A stretch of DNA of 64,000 bases from contig NW_006917102.1 of NCBI RefSeq assembly GCF_000516985.1, positions 1,683,681-1,747,680 on the forward strand, written 5' to 3'. The notes under the pieces were generated by a model. The model did no database searches. It was given only the letters and a program-made list of their open reading frames with translations, and was not told the DNA's origin. Every line of letters begins with the position of its first letter. Position 1 is the stretch's first letter. A program made the translations under genes and the position numbers. Source of the DNA: Pestalotiopsis fici W106-1. Its lineage: Eukaryota > Ascomycota > Sordariomycetes > Amphisphaeriales > Sporocadaceae. Positions 12,101 to 24,458 of the stretch are shown here, piece by piece.

Positions 12101-14142
12101 GGGCGTTGGTCAAAACTACTTCTGCCGAAGAAGTTGGTCGGACGGATAAGCATGTGGCGGCAATGGCGACTGTGGGATCTGACCCGCTGTTGCGACTATC
12201 CTGCATCAAGGTAGTCATTTCAATGTCTCCATCTTGGAAATTTTCAGTTTTCGGAATGGATATCGGGGTGTTTGACCAAGTTGTGGCGCGTCGCTGATCA
12301 TGCCTGGGAGCAGCAAGGAGGAAATCTTGGATCCTGTCGAAGCAGCCTACGCTGGCGGCTGTCGAAACAACGGCGCTCAAGAGCTTAGCAGAGGGGGCCG
12401 TGAGAAGCGTAATGATTGACAAAGCGGTAAAAGCTTGGGTCGTATTTATGGACGGTTCTCCTTGCCCGTGTGCCTGTGCAGCGTATATAACAAAGGTCAA
12501 GGCAGGAGCAACAAACCATGGCAGGTTCTGCACCATATTCTGTGCGACAATGCTCCACCGAAAATTTGCCATTCGGTGTGTCTCCTCTACCCTTTGATCC
12601 TGAATCAGAGTCGTGAGAATTCTGCTCAATCCCATCATCTTGACGGCTTTCATGCTGGCCAATACCGAGGCAGTGATGCTGACGCGCTTCTGTACAGCAT
12701 CGATCCAGACTTTCTGTCGCGCGCCAATGGTACTAGATATCCTCGTAGCACCAAAGAAAGAGACTGTAAGGTTAGCCGAGAGATCTTCTCTTATTCATAG
12801 CTTCAGAATATGGGTACATACCAACGACCACCACCAGAGGAACAATGGAGATCCATCCAAGCTGGAGGGCCAGCAATGTCATCCCGACAATGACCTCAAT
12901 GGTGCGGGCCCAACATTCGTTTACGTCGATAAGACATAAGATTATCCTATCTATATCCGTACTCATCAAGGTCAACGCTCCAGATTCGTCGTACGCATTG
13001 GAAGAAATGGATAGTGCATGTTGGTATATGAGGTTGACGGTAGCTCCACGAAACATGGTAACGAATCGATAAAGGTTTTGATTATAGTTCAGAGTAGAAA
13101 CTGCCAGTCCAAGGTATACCAGGGCAGTTGCGCCAATAATTCCATAGCCATTGTTGGTCGACTGCTGGTCCGATGGTTGTGACAGCAGCCCCAATGCTGT
13201 CGAAATCAGGAAAGGCTGGGCAAAGGTAAATCCAATCATGCAAAGGCGTGGGAAGACGACCAGAAGTAGCGGGCGCCATAACGCACGGCATGCTGCCCAC
13301 GGGAACTCGAAGCGACGCTCCGGTTTTGTGCGGCGCTGCCAGGCCTGCGCAATGGCAGCATGCAGAGGAGCTGACGCTAGCTTGCCATCAAGCACGTATA
13401 GGTCATCCAAGGTCAGGATTGAACGAAGTCCGCTGTAGAATAAGTCATTGACCCACCAGAGAAAACTACGATTGATAATGCTGCTAGTTGACTCTGGTGG
13501 GAGGCCTTGGTACGGTGGCGTGAGAGACGTAGTCTTGCTCTGTCCCTCTAAGAACAGGAGCACCAACTTGACGGTAATGGTAAAGGTGAATACAGCAGCA
13601 AGAGCGGTATTAGCGGGGCTCTGTAAATACAGCGTTCTGACCTGGACGGCGTCAAAGAATACGGTGGAAACCAGATAGATGTTTAGTAGCGAGGACGGTC
13701 GTACCGACTTTACATCTTCGACCCACGTGAGGGCTAGCAGCTCTACTGCGGCGAAGAGATTCAAGGCGGCCGACGGTAATGAAGCTGCTGTGCGATTCAA
13801 CGGTGGCGCCTTACACCAGAGAATGAGCAGGGCAACTTGCAGAGCAGCAAGTATGGTAGCAGTGACCTTGAAGTGGCAGATCTTCAGCGCTGGACATGAG
13901 ACTTGGAGCGAGGACCAGGGTAGAGAACCTACAAGTTTGAGAAGGCGGAGAGAGCCAGCATGTGTCTTGGCGTCGGTACTATGGAGGACCAGATACAAGA
14001 GTCTCGAAGCGGCAGAGAGGGCGAATATCGCAGCTGGAAGGATGCCCAAAACGGTCTGCTCGAAAAGCAAGGTGAAGTCGAATCCCCCGCGGCAGCTGCT
14101 GGCTACCACAGGCCCGAACGTGTCATCGCATTGCACCGCCAT
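9105..14142 (-). CDS. ABCC-subfamily (MRP-type) ABC transporter
   Basis: Full-size ATP-driven exporter, TMD0-TMD1-NBD1-TMD2-NBD2, probably vacuolar or plasma membrane, exporting conjugates or toxins. I place the start at ATG 14142 (MAVQCDDTFGPVV), because fungal ABCC proteins typically begin with a CDDTFGP-like motif; the frame stays open to an ATG at 14289. Exon 1 ends at 12822 (donor GTATGT), exon 2 starts at 12763 and ends near 11586, and several short exons follow. NBD1: Walker A GPVASGKTT, signature LSGGQKQRV, Walker B IMLLDDV, with Asp where the catalytic Glu would be, a known ABCC NBD1 trait. NBD2: SGKSSFISTL, LSAGQQQLLALARLL, VLLLDEATSHVD with the intact Glu. TMD2 includes RQLRLLDLEARSPLF and SLTGLVTIRAF. 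It lies upstream of an RTA1 gene on the same strand. Confidence 0.92.
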
Positions 14143-14923
14143 AGCAAGCGTAGCGTAGTAGGTAAGTGGTTGATACCTTTCCTGACTGAGAGGAACACTG
14201 AGGACCTGGGGAGCTGGAATGTAGGTACCAGACAGACACGAGCGCTGAAAAGAAGAATGTGCCCTTTGAAGGGGCCTACAAAGCCACATGCATTTTCAAT
14301 GGCACTTCAGGTTGCGCAGCAGCATAACGCGAAAGACGGACACAGGAGAATTGATTGCCTTCAGCGGGGAAACACATGATCAGATACCTGGACAGCCAGC
14401 TAGCACCTACCTCCACAGCGGGCGTTACAGTAGCCAGTACCGGGGGTTGGTGCCTGAATTGGAGCACTAGAGCCAATAAGTCGTCTGTTGCCGTTTTCGC
14501 AAGATTTACGAATTTAAATCTGCCGGATTGATTTATGAAACCGCTGCTGACCCCGCCCATCTTTACTTTTACCTACAGCACACTCGAGTATACGAGTTCC
14601 ATTATCTGCGATCTGGCAACGTACCAAGGTGCTTACGCTATCAGAGGTGAGAAGCAATTCGTCACTTAACAGGCGCAACTACATGCCAATTGCATCAGAA
14701 GATGCGCATTTGTTGCGGTGCAAGAATCCTGCAGCCCGCGCCTCCAGACTAGAATTTAGGACTTTAGCAGTGAAACCATTCATAACATTCCATGCAATCT
14801 TCAGGAAAACATTTGAATTGATACTCTGAGGCACAAACTGTGTTCAACTATCACTCTATTTCCTCCTGCTAGTTCCTTCATCAAGCACACCAGTGCTAAT
14901 TCGTCTCCCATGGAGTGTTCCAA
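14143..14923. promoter_or_regulatory. Promoter region of the ABCC transporter
   Basis: About 0.8 kb between the ABCC start and the RTA1 stop on the same strand. It holds the transporter promoter and 5' leader. No specific site or gene is recognised. Confidence 0.4.
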
Positions 14924-15951
14924 TTAGATTCTCGCGCTCTGCCCTCTATAAGCTGTAGGAGAAGGTCCCTCCCACTGTTGCATGCTGTGAACATTGCCAG
15001 GTATCAGATTGCGCAGCTCCAGAGGCCCTTCTGGTTCTGACTTGACCTCTTCAAACCCCGTCTCTTCGCCGTTGGGATAGTCAATGGCCAGTACGACCGT
15101 GACGACAAACATGAGAGCTGCATCGAAAACGTAGAGAAACACCTCGGTCGTCTGCAGACTGCAGAAGTCAAGGAGTTAGAAACCGTACTAACAGGAAAAA
15201 GGAGTGAAATTTGTACTTACTATCCATCGTAACCTTGACAATACTCAATGACGCGAAACAGAGACCGCACAAATACGAGGGCGCTGACTCCGTAGAGGAT
15301 GAAAATGTGCCGTCTCCATGGTGCGGCTACGCTCACGGGACCCGTCCTCGACCCTTGCGTGATACGTTTGTGGAATGTCCCCGTCACACCAATGAAGAAG
15401 ATGAACCCAATCAGTTGAATAAAGAGACCAACAATGATGACCTTTTCCCCTAGCTGGATGCTGCTCGGCGACTTTGCATTGGTGAGTATGCCACCACCCC
15501 CGCTCTGCACCAGAAAAGACAGCACATCGCTGGTGACAAAGACCTTGGTGAGCTTCTTGGGCGGGATGGGGCTGTAGGCCTCGCCCCTGGTCATGGCAAT
15601 GGTGCGCCCGAGCATGCCGTAGATGGAGGCGGCCAGAAAGGAGGGAGCAATAAGCAGCATCAGCGACTGCAGTGCGTACGGAAATACGGACCAGTTGGGC
15701 GTCTGAGAAGCCGACAGGGCGCGCCCGGCATAGCCAATGATTTCGCAGCCAATGCCAATCAAGAAGGGTACAAAATACCAGGTCCGACGCTTGAAGAGAA
15801 CGAAGAGGTGCGCCACGGCCGTGCAGGCAAAGAGTACAATAAAGATGCAGGCAGCGGCGAGTGAGGGGTCGTACAAGTAGAGTTTCGACATCACCTGCTC
15901 GTCACGCCGTTGGAGTTCCAACAAGTTATTGTGCATGAAAAGAGGTGCCAT
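14924..15951 (-). CDS. RTA1-like seven-helix membrane protein
   Basis: Member of the fungal RTA1/RSB1 family, plasma-membrane proteins linked to lipid translocation and to resistance to azoles, sphingoid bases or 7-aminocholesterol. ATG at 15951. Exon 1 is 15951-15221 (donor GTAAGT) and exon 2 is 15158-14924, together 321 residues, the usual family length. Family marks are YDPSLAAACIFIVLF near residue 27, EIIGYAGRALS, LLIAPSFLAASIYGMLGR, SFLVQSGGGG, the RSLFRVIEY segment, and after the junction EVFLYVFDAALM. Seven hydrophobic helices are expected and fit the hydropathy by eye. The acidic tail (GEETGFEEVKSEPE) is cytosolic in family models. Its ABC transporter neighbour fits a resistance role, which is inference. 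Confidence 0.9.
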
Positions 15952-16691
15952 CTTGAAAGTGCAGAGTAGCAGTTGCTGAATTAGGAAAGAGAATAGTGAG
16001 TGACTGAAAGAACTGGTGGTCTGGCTTGTGAATTGTGTGTTGTATGTTGACTATTCGAACTCATCACTTGCTACGTGGCAATGTTTGTTCTCTTTATATG
16101 TCATTATTGAGTTGATATATGAACTATCTCTATCGAGAATGAAGAGATATTATCATCAAGAAGGCGCAGCAGTGCGGCTCTCAGCATGAAAGCGGAACGC
16201 GTATTCACGATTCGACTCGTTGCAAGACGATCGTTAGTTGGTATTGAACCATGCGGCTGTGCCGTCGAAGCTCGGTCTTTCAGTGACATTTCTAGGCAAT
16301 ATTCTTTAGCAGGACGTATTCGAGTACCGACACTGCCAACTATAGGATAAGGCGTAAAAGTGCCGATTCGGGCGCATTTAGTGGTTAGAGTTTAGTGCCG
16401 GTATACCCACACGGCCAACGACTTTTCATTTTCCAAATGTTTGATAAAAGTGGGGATACGCGTATAATTTTATTCGTTCAATGATCTAGCCGTGGCATTG
16501 ATTCGCTCTATTGGCCCTCCCTAAGATTGTGTATCGAGTCAGATTTGGTTATCTAGATAGTCCAAGCCCTCCATGGGGGCCGCATATCCCAAAATAACTT
16601 GTACGTCCTTCTTGTCAATTCCAATGCATGTTATCATTCACTTCCTTCAATTCTCAACACCACCCTGAACTTCTTGGTTCTAGATTTCGGG
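15952..16691. promoter_or_regulatory. Divergent promoter, RTA1-like / P450
   Basis: 740 bases between two divergent starts, so it contains both promoters. No binding-site array or RNA gene stands out. Confidence 0.4.
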
Positions 16692-18464
16692 ATGCTTGAC
16701 ACAGCCATGTTCTGGGGCATCGGGATTGGCTTCGTACGTTTCAGATCAACTGCTTCATACTCTGAATCACGACTAATTGAGTACTCTTCAGGTGTTGCTC
16801 TACCTCTGTGGCTATGCCACGTACAATTTATTTATGCACCCATTGAGTGCATACCCTGGCCCTCTCTTTATGCGAGTTAGCAGGCTGGGTTATTCTTACA
16901 AGTCAATCATGGGAACATTGACGTTTGACATGCTCGAGCTTCACGAGAGATATGGCGATGTTGTTCGCATCGCCCCAAACGAGCTCGCCTTTTCTCACCC
17001 TCAGGCCTGGAAAGACATCATGGGTCATCATCACGGGTCCCGTGTCGAAATGGAAAAGTACGATCACTTCTACCGACCTGTCTCATTTGGACCTGTAGAT
17101 GTTGTCAGTGCGAACCGGGAAGAGCATTCTCGCCTCCGCCGGTTGATGTCTCATGGTTTTAGCGATCGAAGCATGCAGGCCCAGCAGCCAATCATCAACC
17201 AATACATCGACTTGTTCATCCAACGAATACATGAACACTGCTTTGGCAGTGAGAAACCAGTGGATCTTGCGGCCTGGTTCAACTTTACGACATTTGACAT
17301 TATCGGTGACTTGGCGTTTGGCGAACCGTGAGACGCCCTTGCTCCCTTTGCGCCTTTGGTCATAGTCGAGAGCTTAAGTTAACATGTCCGCAGTTTTGGC
17401 TGTCTTAAGAAGTCCGACTACCATCCATGGGTGAAAACTATATTTGAAATGGCCCGCGCTGGGACAGTCCTGCAGGCCACTAGCCACTGGTCGTCGTTGC
17501 AAAAGCTGATGCTGATGATGGTCCCCAGAAGCATGATGGATGAGCATCGCAAACACGCTGAAATGGCAAAATTGAAACTATCCAAGAGACTCGCAAGAGA
17601 GTCGGAGCGTTCGGACCTGGTGGATGGTCTACTGAAAGAGGTCAATGGAAAGGTATGCTATTCTGCCTGTCCCCGTCTCTAGATTGTGCTCATTCTCTAC
17701 AATAGAGTATTACATTGCAAGAAGTGCAAGCAAACGCGAGTGTCCTCGTCATCGCCGGGTCGGAAACTACAGCCACACTGTTATCGGGGGTGACATTCCT
17801 TCTTCTAGTAAATCCAGATGCGCTGAAAACCTTGACGAACGAGGTAAGAGATGCATTTCAAGCAGAGGGAGAGATTAGTCACGAGACAGTGACCAAGCTG
17901 CCTTACCTGATGGCTTGCTTGAACGAGGCGCTGCGGCTCTATCCTCCGGTGCCACTTGGTCTCCCTAGAGTTGTGCCCCAGGGTGGTGCCCTGATATGTG
18001 GTCGGCACGTTCCAGAATCGGTATGATTCTCCATGATTAACTCACAAACCTGCAACGTGCTCACGTTGCTTCACAGTCCGTCGTTTCCATACACCAGTAC
18101 GCAATTTATCATAGAGAGAAGTACTGGACAGATCCCTTTGGATTTCATCCCGAGCGGTTCCTCGACGTAAAAGGCTTTGAGAATGACGACCGCGCCACTT
18201 TCCAGCCTTTTCACCTTGGATCTCGAGGCTGTTTGGGTCGAAAGTCAGTTTGCTTGTGTTATATCTCGACCTCTTTTGCAGCTACTAAACTAATTGCGTC
18301 ACAGTCTTGCCTATTTGGAGTCACGGCTCGTGCTGGCACGATTACTTTGGAATTTTGACCTTCGCATCGCTGAACACAGCCGAGAATGGCTGAATCAACA
18401 AAAAGTCTTCAACTTGTGGAATAAGGGTCCTCTAGATGTGTTCTTGACGCCTGTTGGACGTTGA
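16692..18464 (+). CDS. Cytochrome P450 monooxygenase (isotrichodermin C-15 hydroxylase-like)
   Basis: Microsomal heme-thiolate monooxygenase that hydroxylates a small molecule using NADPH-P450 reductase. Exons are 16692-16733, 16792-17327, 17394-17652, 17706-18020, 18077-18243 and 18305-18464; all phases agree and give 492 residues. The start MLDTAMFWGIGIGF continues after the intron into VLLYLCGYATYNLF as an N-terminal membrane anchor, followed by the proline hinge HPLSAYPGP. The I-helix has AGSETTAT. The heme-binding loop FHLGSRGCLG puts the axial cysteine at about residue 436. RIAPNELAFSHPQAW and AFGEPFGCLKKSDYHPW are typical of the fungal group annotated as isotrichodermin C-15 hydroxylase or benzoate 4-monooxygenase. 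The substrate cannot be told from sequence. The heme peroxidase next door is on the same strand. Confidence 0.93.
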
Positions 18465-19555
18465 TACACGGTAGAGCACGCACAGTCATGGGTGAATATT
18501 GAAAATAGGACACGGCACACAAGCTTTTGGAAGCTGGCGAAATAATTAAAGCATACATCATTCTACATCATCTGCTCACACATATCAAATTTGTAAAGCT
18601 AGTACAGTCCCAACATCATGATATTCTGAATAGTTCAAAGCTTAAAATGTACACCATGACAGTACTAATCTTCGAGCTAGCAAATTCGTGTGATTGTGTT
18701 TTCCCGAATAAACGGCCATATTGTCTCCTCACCTAGCCATACTAATGGTCTCCTACTTTTTCTTTCCTTCTCCCTCTTCGTGTCTACGCACGTCCTTTAT
18801 AAATACGCGTAATTGCAGCGATTCATACTACATAGGTACCATCCAAAAGTTTCTCGGCATTTCCATTCCTTAAGCCCCCATTCGGTAGCAGTTTGGGCGG
18901 GGCCATCAAATCGGCCGTTGATCCGCTTGGTCGCTGAGCAGGGATTATACGCGTATCTCCACTTATTCTGCAAGCTGCATGCTCAAGTACTAGTATGAAT
19001 TTCAGGAGGGATTCGGAGGGGTCGCTCTAATATTCTAGTTTTTGATATGTCAACGCCTTGGCAGCAACGTCGGGGTGCATTGATATTGGTCCTTTGCTTT
19101 TTGTTCCAGTCTCTTCGTGGTGTGATATGCAGGCGAACACAAGCAAACAACAAAACATGGACTAATACTCTGATGTGACGGAACAAGCTTTAGATTAAGC
19201 AGTTGCCTAGAATTTATACGACCAAGGCACTAGAGATTGTTACCTCCCAGGTGGCCTTTGATGCTTCGCGTGGAGCCCTCAGTCCTCATTACTGGGTTCT
19301 ATCCATGTCTCGGTATTATACACGAGGGCAGAGTTGTCGATCAGCGCATACCGCGCTCCACCTAGGAGAATGTGAGGGCTCAGCATGTATTATAAATGAA
19401 TCATGGCGGAGAAACGACATGCTCGAGGCCAGCCAAAATCGTATATGAACCCTTTCAAGCCACGCACAGTTGTAGTCGATTACCAAGAGAGAAAAAAACG
19501 CTGGTTTGGCTTTGATATCACAAAATCTTGATTGGCATATATTTCTTTCTTGAAA
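18465..19555. promoter_or_regulatory. Intergenic, P450 3' end to peroxidase promoter
   Basis: About 1.1 kb upstream of the peroxidase on the same strand as the P450. TATAAAT occurs at about 18798 and near 19391, too far from the ATG to assign. No gene recognised. Confidence 0.35.
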
Positions 19556-20554
19556 ATGAAAACCAACCTATTCTCCCTCGCATTTGCCTTGGCATTGGCC
19601 GATGCCTATCAAGTCCGAGATTACTCATCGTGGTCACCTGCAGGACCAAACGATTGTATGGTCTTCAATATTCCATGGGAGTTACCAGAAACCACTCGAC
19701 ACTAACACAATCTTGATAGATCGCGGTCCTTGCCCAATGATGAACACCTTGGCCAACCATGGCTTTCTCCCTCATGACGGAAGAAACATTACCAAAGCCA
19801 ACGCCGTCGCCGCGCTCGGTAATGGCATCAACTTTGATCCTGATCTAGCGTCATTGATGTGGGAGCAAGCCGTCATTGCCAACCCGCAGCCCAATGCCAC
19901 CTTTTTCACCCTGTACGTTTGTTTCATACCATATGAAAAGACTCTCAACATTCTAACATGATGTTATAGCGACCATCTGAATCGACACAATGTTCTCGAG
20001 CATGACGCAAGCATGAGGTAAGAACATACTCGCCCCCATATGAGCGATCTGCTCCAACAACGTTATTCGTCGACTAACTTTGCGAAAATCTTCCAGTCGT
20101 TCTGACGCCTTCTTTGGCAACAATCATGTCTTTAATCAGACCATCTTCGACACGACCCGAGTCTATTGGACCAATGAAGTCCTCACGGCCCAAATGCTAG
20201 CTGATGGCAAGCTGGCGCGGCAGATCACTTCCAGGTCGCAAAACCCAAACTATACATTTACCGAGACTACCGAGCACTTTAGTCTGGGAGAGGTCGCTGC
20301 ACCCATCATTGTCTTTGGTGACATGGCTGCCGGAACGGTCAATCGTACTTGGGTCGAGTACTTTTTTGGTAAGCCCACGCCTCTTTGGTTGGCAGTTCTT
20401 CGATAGATCCCGATGGAGCTAATAGGACTTTGCAGAGAATGAACGACTGCCCTCTTCGCTGGGTTGGACAAAGAAGCAAGAGCCCGTCACGCTGGTGAAT
20501 GTAACTGGCGTCACTGACATGATCGATGCCAAGACCCATCTCACCACCCCCTGA
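19556..20554 (+). CDS. Secreted heme-thiolate peroxidase, chloroperoxidase family
   Basis: Extracellular peroxidase/peroxygenase of the Peroxidase_2 family, which halogenates or oxygenates organic substrates with H2O2. Exons are 19556-19655, 19720-19912, 19970-20017, 20097-20368 and 20436-20554, giving 243 residues, usual for the short fungal form. A signal peptide (MKTNLFSLAFALALADA) precedes the mature chain. The proximal motif RGPCPMMNTLANHGFLP gives the heme-thiolate Cys at about residue 38, and the distal EHD acid-base/metal motif (NVLEHDASM) is at about 108-110. There are several N-glycosylation sequons (NIT, NQT, NYT, NRT, NVT). It lies next to the P450, and the two oxidases may act on one pathway, which is inference. 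Confidence 0.93.
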
Positions 20555-20943
20555 AATGTTATGACTGGTTTCGTGGTTCGGTTGGGGTAGAACACAGAGC
20601 AAGGATAACCACAATGCTACAATGCTGGGAGCTGCTGCTTGTGGATGATGTAGGTAGTGGGCAAATTTGTTGGGATCTCCTTCTTCCAGAGCGGCGCTCT
20701 GAATTTATTCTCTTTCCACATGAAAGTTGTCTCTTGTCAGCACTAGTATTCTCGATCAATTATACCGCTTTTGTCAAACTCGAGTCCTGGAAATCATAGT
20801 GGACACGTCATAGTATAGCCGACTTGACTAACGCAGCATTTGGCCTCGGAAGTCTTCTCATTGTGGTAATCGTCGTATGGTATATTCTATCATTTTGGAA
20901 CGCGAGTTGATAAAATACAATCTTTATATTATGTACAATTTTT
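20555..20943. other. Convergent intergenic region
   Basis: About 390 bases between two stop codons; no gene or RNA recognised. Confidence 0.4.
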
Positions 20944-21845
20944 TCAATCTTTTACTCGCATGTGTCCGATATAGTCAAAGTCGCCAGGGAGTTCCACCGG
21001 CTCAATAACCGAAGGAAGTTCCGCAACGGCCGTGGGTGTAGAGAGCTCGCTAATCGGGGACATTTTGTAACTCGGATCAGATTCGTAGACTGGGGGTGGT
21101 TGTTGATAAGGGCTCGAGGGAGATAGCGTGGAAAGACTGATTCCTCGCTCGTTCTCCTGAAGCAAGGTTCGTATGAGCTGTTGGACCTGCTTTCCTCGCT
21201 TGCGGCGCCGCGACTCGGAGCACGCTCGAATAAACAGGGTAAAATGGAGAATACTAAAGTTTCGTTCACATAGATGTAAGTCGTCAAATTACAACAATCG
21301 GGGTTCGCGGTACTCACAATAATGGGCAGAGCGTTGCCGCCAACGCCAGGTCTTTACCCGAGGTACTTGTACCTGGATTGTTTTGTCTTCTGATGGTGAC
21401 GGACGCCATTTGCATTGCTGTCGCCATCAACCCTATGATCCACAGCAAGGTTTCAATGGCAATGTGCATGCGAAGGGCCTCGCTGATCCAAGACTTTTGC
21501 AGGCGCATTGTGTACAGAATGGTGGCGTCCCACGAGATGCAAGCAACGGCCTTTTAAAGAGCAACCGTTAGAAGCCGCGACGAGCAGCGTGAACAGCCCG
21601 TTCAACAGATTACTGGGAGTCGGACGTACGAGAGTAAGGGGGAAGAGAGGCGAGGTAATAGGCACAGGAATCGGTAGGAGGAGGATCGATTCGGTTGCAA
21701 CAGCAATGGCCAGTGCCAATGAGAGCAATCGAAGGACTATTTTGGCACGATGCCACTTTGACGATGCTCCTCCTGCTGCTGCTGGAGGTGCTGAATGGTT
21801 GTTGACCAGATCTGCAAGTGTCGCGGTGGTGTGCATCTTGTGCAT
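20944..21845 (-). CDS. Small four-helix membrane protein with PPxY motif, unknown function
   Basis: I do not recognise the family. Reading splice signals gives exons 21845-21630, 21550-21318 and 21253-20944 (donors GTACGT and GTGAGT, branch CTAAC at about 21570), all in frame, 252 residues. About four hydrophobic helices are seen: LSLALAIAVATESILLLPI, LTLAVACISWDATILY (across intron 1), TLLWIIGLMATAMQM, and LALAATLCPLLFILHFTLFI (across intron 2). A basic stretch RRRKRGKQVQQ follows, then a long polar tail with SPYQQPPPVYESDPSY. PPPVY is a PPxY motif, which in fungi recruits Rsp5/HulA-type ubiquitin ligases through WW domains. MARVEL-like topology is possible but unproven. It is divergent from the Zn2Cys6 regulator. 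Confidence 0.65.
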
Positions 21846-22475
21846 TATCGTCGCGGCCAAGTTTGAAGTATTTATAATATTATCATTCGATCTTTGTCGA
21901 CAAGCATTTCAACCTCTAACATGCGTGTGGTGAACGTGATACAATGAAACAGGTAAAAGATAAGTTCATCGAAGAGTAAAGGCGTGCAAAGTTCGCGCGC
22001 GCAGAAAATAATTATCAAGTCTCTTGATCGTGTTCACGGCACTAATAGGGATTCCAGCTCCTGATACAGCCGCCCCCCTTGCATGATAACCTCTATAAAA
22101 TTCTAGGTGCCGTGCCCTTAGCAAATCCAGTCCCCTGTTGACGGTAGTCAGGTACCTAAGATGCTACTACTTTAGCTAGACTACTATAGTACGGTCAACT
22201 TAAGTCCTGGTCCGTCATTGACCTTTGCCACCGTGACGGGAATTACCGATGCGGGTCGGGCGCCTCTACTGTGTACACCCGTCTAATTCTAGGCTGCAGA
22301 ATTTCCAGGGTCGGGCTTAAACTCCACCAACTATCATCCATGATCCCGCCAATGCAAGTGCCGATCCATGTCGTTCTCACTCCTTACACCACGGCATGGT
22401 ATGCAATTCGGCTGACGCGTATACGGCTGTCTACACTATAAACCAGTTGAAACCGGGGGGTAGAGAGTCCACATC
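21846..22475. promoter_or_regulatory. Divergent promoter, membrane protein / Zn2Cys6 regulator
   Basis: 630 bases between two divergent starts. GC-rich and AT-rich patches alternate. I see no confident CGG-N-CCG dimer site. No gene recognised. Confidence 0.35.
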
Positions 22476-23772
22476 ATGATCCGTCGCCAACACAAGAAGT
22501 CGAGAAAGGGGTGCTCCGAGTGCAAAAGGCGTCATATTCGCGTAGGTTAGAGCTCTTTGCTGTAAGCATAAGACTAGAATGCTCAATGGCTAATCTTCCG
22601 CTGTTACATCAAGTGTGATGAACAGCGCCCGACATGTATCAATTGTACCAAGGCCGAACGAGCCTGCTCTTATCCTACCAAGAAGCATCATGTATGAGTA
22701 TTCTCACCATCTTGGTCTTTCATCGCGCGGTTCTTTACTGACAACTTGCAAGGAGCATCAATCTACTCCATCACGCGATGAATCAGATGCAGCAGAGGCG
22801 CCACGCACTAGAGATTCAGAAAATGGTCAACAGGAGATCAGTAATGATTCTCTAAACATGGCACACTTGGAACTTATTGTCCATTTCAGTTTCGACATTT
22901 ACGTTCCCGAATTCGATCAGCATATCAAGGAGCCCGCGACCAAGCTGGTGCTACAAACCGCTCTAAAAGCACCATTCTTGATGCACGAAATCCTGGCCAT
23001 ATCCGCATGCCACTTGTCGGTAACACGACCGAGCGACGCGGCAATATATCGCAGCCAGGCCGTGCAACTACAGACCAAGGCAATTGAGCTGTTCAATATG
23101 TCGACGCGGGATGCCGATCGGGACAATATATGTGCCCGGCTGCTGTTTTCCTCCATTCTGGGGCGCCACATTATAGCCGACGCGCTCGATAGCCATGGGC
23201 TTGACTTTTCGTCCTTTCTCCAGCGATATGTTCAGGGCATCCGCATCTACCGCGGCGTGAGAGCTGTGGCTGCAGAGGAGGATTGGAATGTGCTTCTAGG
23301 CTCTGAACTCGGGCCACTAATGATTCGGGGCCTCGGCATCGCTACCTATGACCAGCCTTATGAATTGGAAGATACGCTATGGCATCTCGTCTTTCACGCT
23401 ACAGGCCTGAATGACGAGGAAAAAGCATCGTGCGAGACGGCACTTCGGTTGATTGAAACGGGCTTTGCCAACCTGAGGGACCTGACGAGGTCGGAAACGG
23501 GCCGGCGCATGATTTTCTTGTGGTCCATCATGCTTCCCGATTTGTTCATCGAATTATTGGCGCGCCAAGTTCCGGAAGCGATTGCAATATTGGGTCGTTA
23601 TGCTATCCTGCTTCACTATGGGAGGTCATTGTGGCAGGTTGGAGACGCGGGGCCGCGCCTGTTACATACCATACAGCGTTTACTGGGTCCTGCATGGGAC
23701 CCGTGGCTTTCATGGCCAGAGGGCCTGCGTAATCCCATTGTCTTGCCTGTTGAAGGTATACATTTCGCTTGA
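22476..23772 (+). CDS. Zn2Cys6 transcription factor with Fungal_trans_2 domain
   Basis: Nuclear DNA-binding regulator of the fungal binuclear zinc cluster class. Exons are 22476-22541, 22614-22691 and 22753-23772, 387 residues. The zinc cluster is split by both introns: CSECKRRHIR, then CDEQRPTCINCTKAERACSY, giving the six cysteines C-x2-C-x6-C-x6-C-x2-C-x6-C with the usual basic loop. The remainder matches the Fungal_trans_2 (PF11951-type) layout: LELIVHFSFDIYVPEFDQH, then LMHEILAISACHLSV, then helical repeats to the C-terminus. GTATAC at 23756 could be another donor, so the last residues are uncertain. Placement at the edge of the oxidase/transporter block makes it a candidate pathway regulator, which is inference. 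Confidence 0.88.
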
Positions 23773-24458
23773 GGTTTTCATTGTACGGCAGAACGTTGAA
23801 AATATGAGCTGCAATGTGATACTCATGGAAATCACATTTGACAGGTATTGAATGCAAGATGGCCGTCTATTAGATATATTCCATGTCGAGGTGATTCTGG
23901 ATTCACATTCGACTCGTGTACTTGAAGCAAAAGACACGCGTTACAGTAGAGATGGACATTGAGAGACTGTCTGCAAGCCATCAGTTAGAATTACAAAAAG
24001 GCCGGTTGATGAATAGAATTATATAGAAAGCCCTCTCCCTCGTCCTGACTTCTCCATACACCACCGTGGATATACCTGAAAAATACAATGTCGTATGTCG
24101 CATCTATTGGGCGAATATAGAGAAAAGACACCAATTTGCGGAATTTTCGGGGAATTTCTTTTCTTTGGGCCCGTTGTATAAACTCAGCACTATGTCTATT
24201 TTGTATCATGGTTGCAAATTTACCGACATGAAGCCAGCCAAAATACGCGTATTTCAAACGCTACTAAGGGCTGGACAGGCCGGGGGTTGAACGGCACGGC
24301 AGCTAGCATTACGAATTAGAGTGGACACAGGATGCAACGCTGGGTATCTGGACAAAAACAATAAAGACATTTATACGCTTGCTATGTAGACCCCTGTATT
24401 ATACACCACCTAATGTTCAATTATATAAACAAGAAAAAGCTCTTTGATGCTCAAGAGA
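23773..24458. other. Convergent intergenic region
   Basis: About 690 bases between two stop codons, AT-rich; no gene or RNA recognised. Confidence 0.4.
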
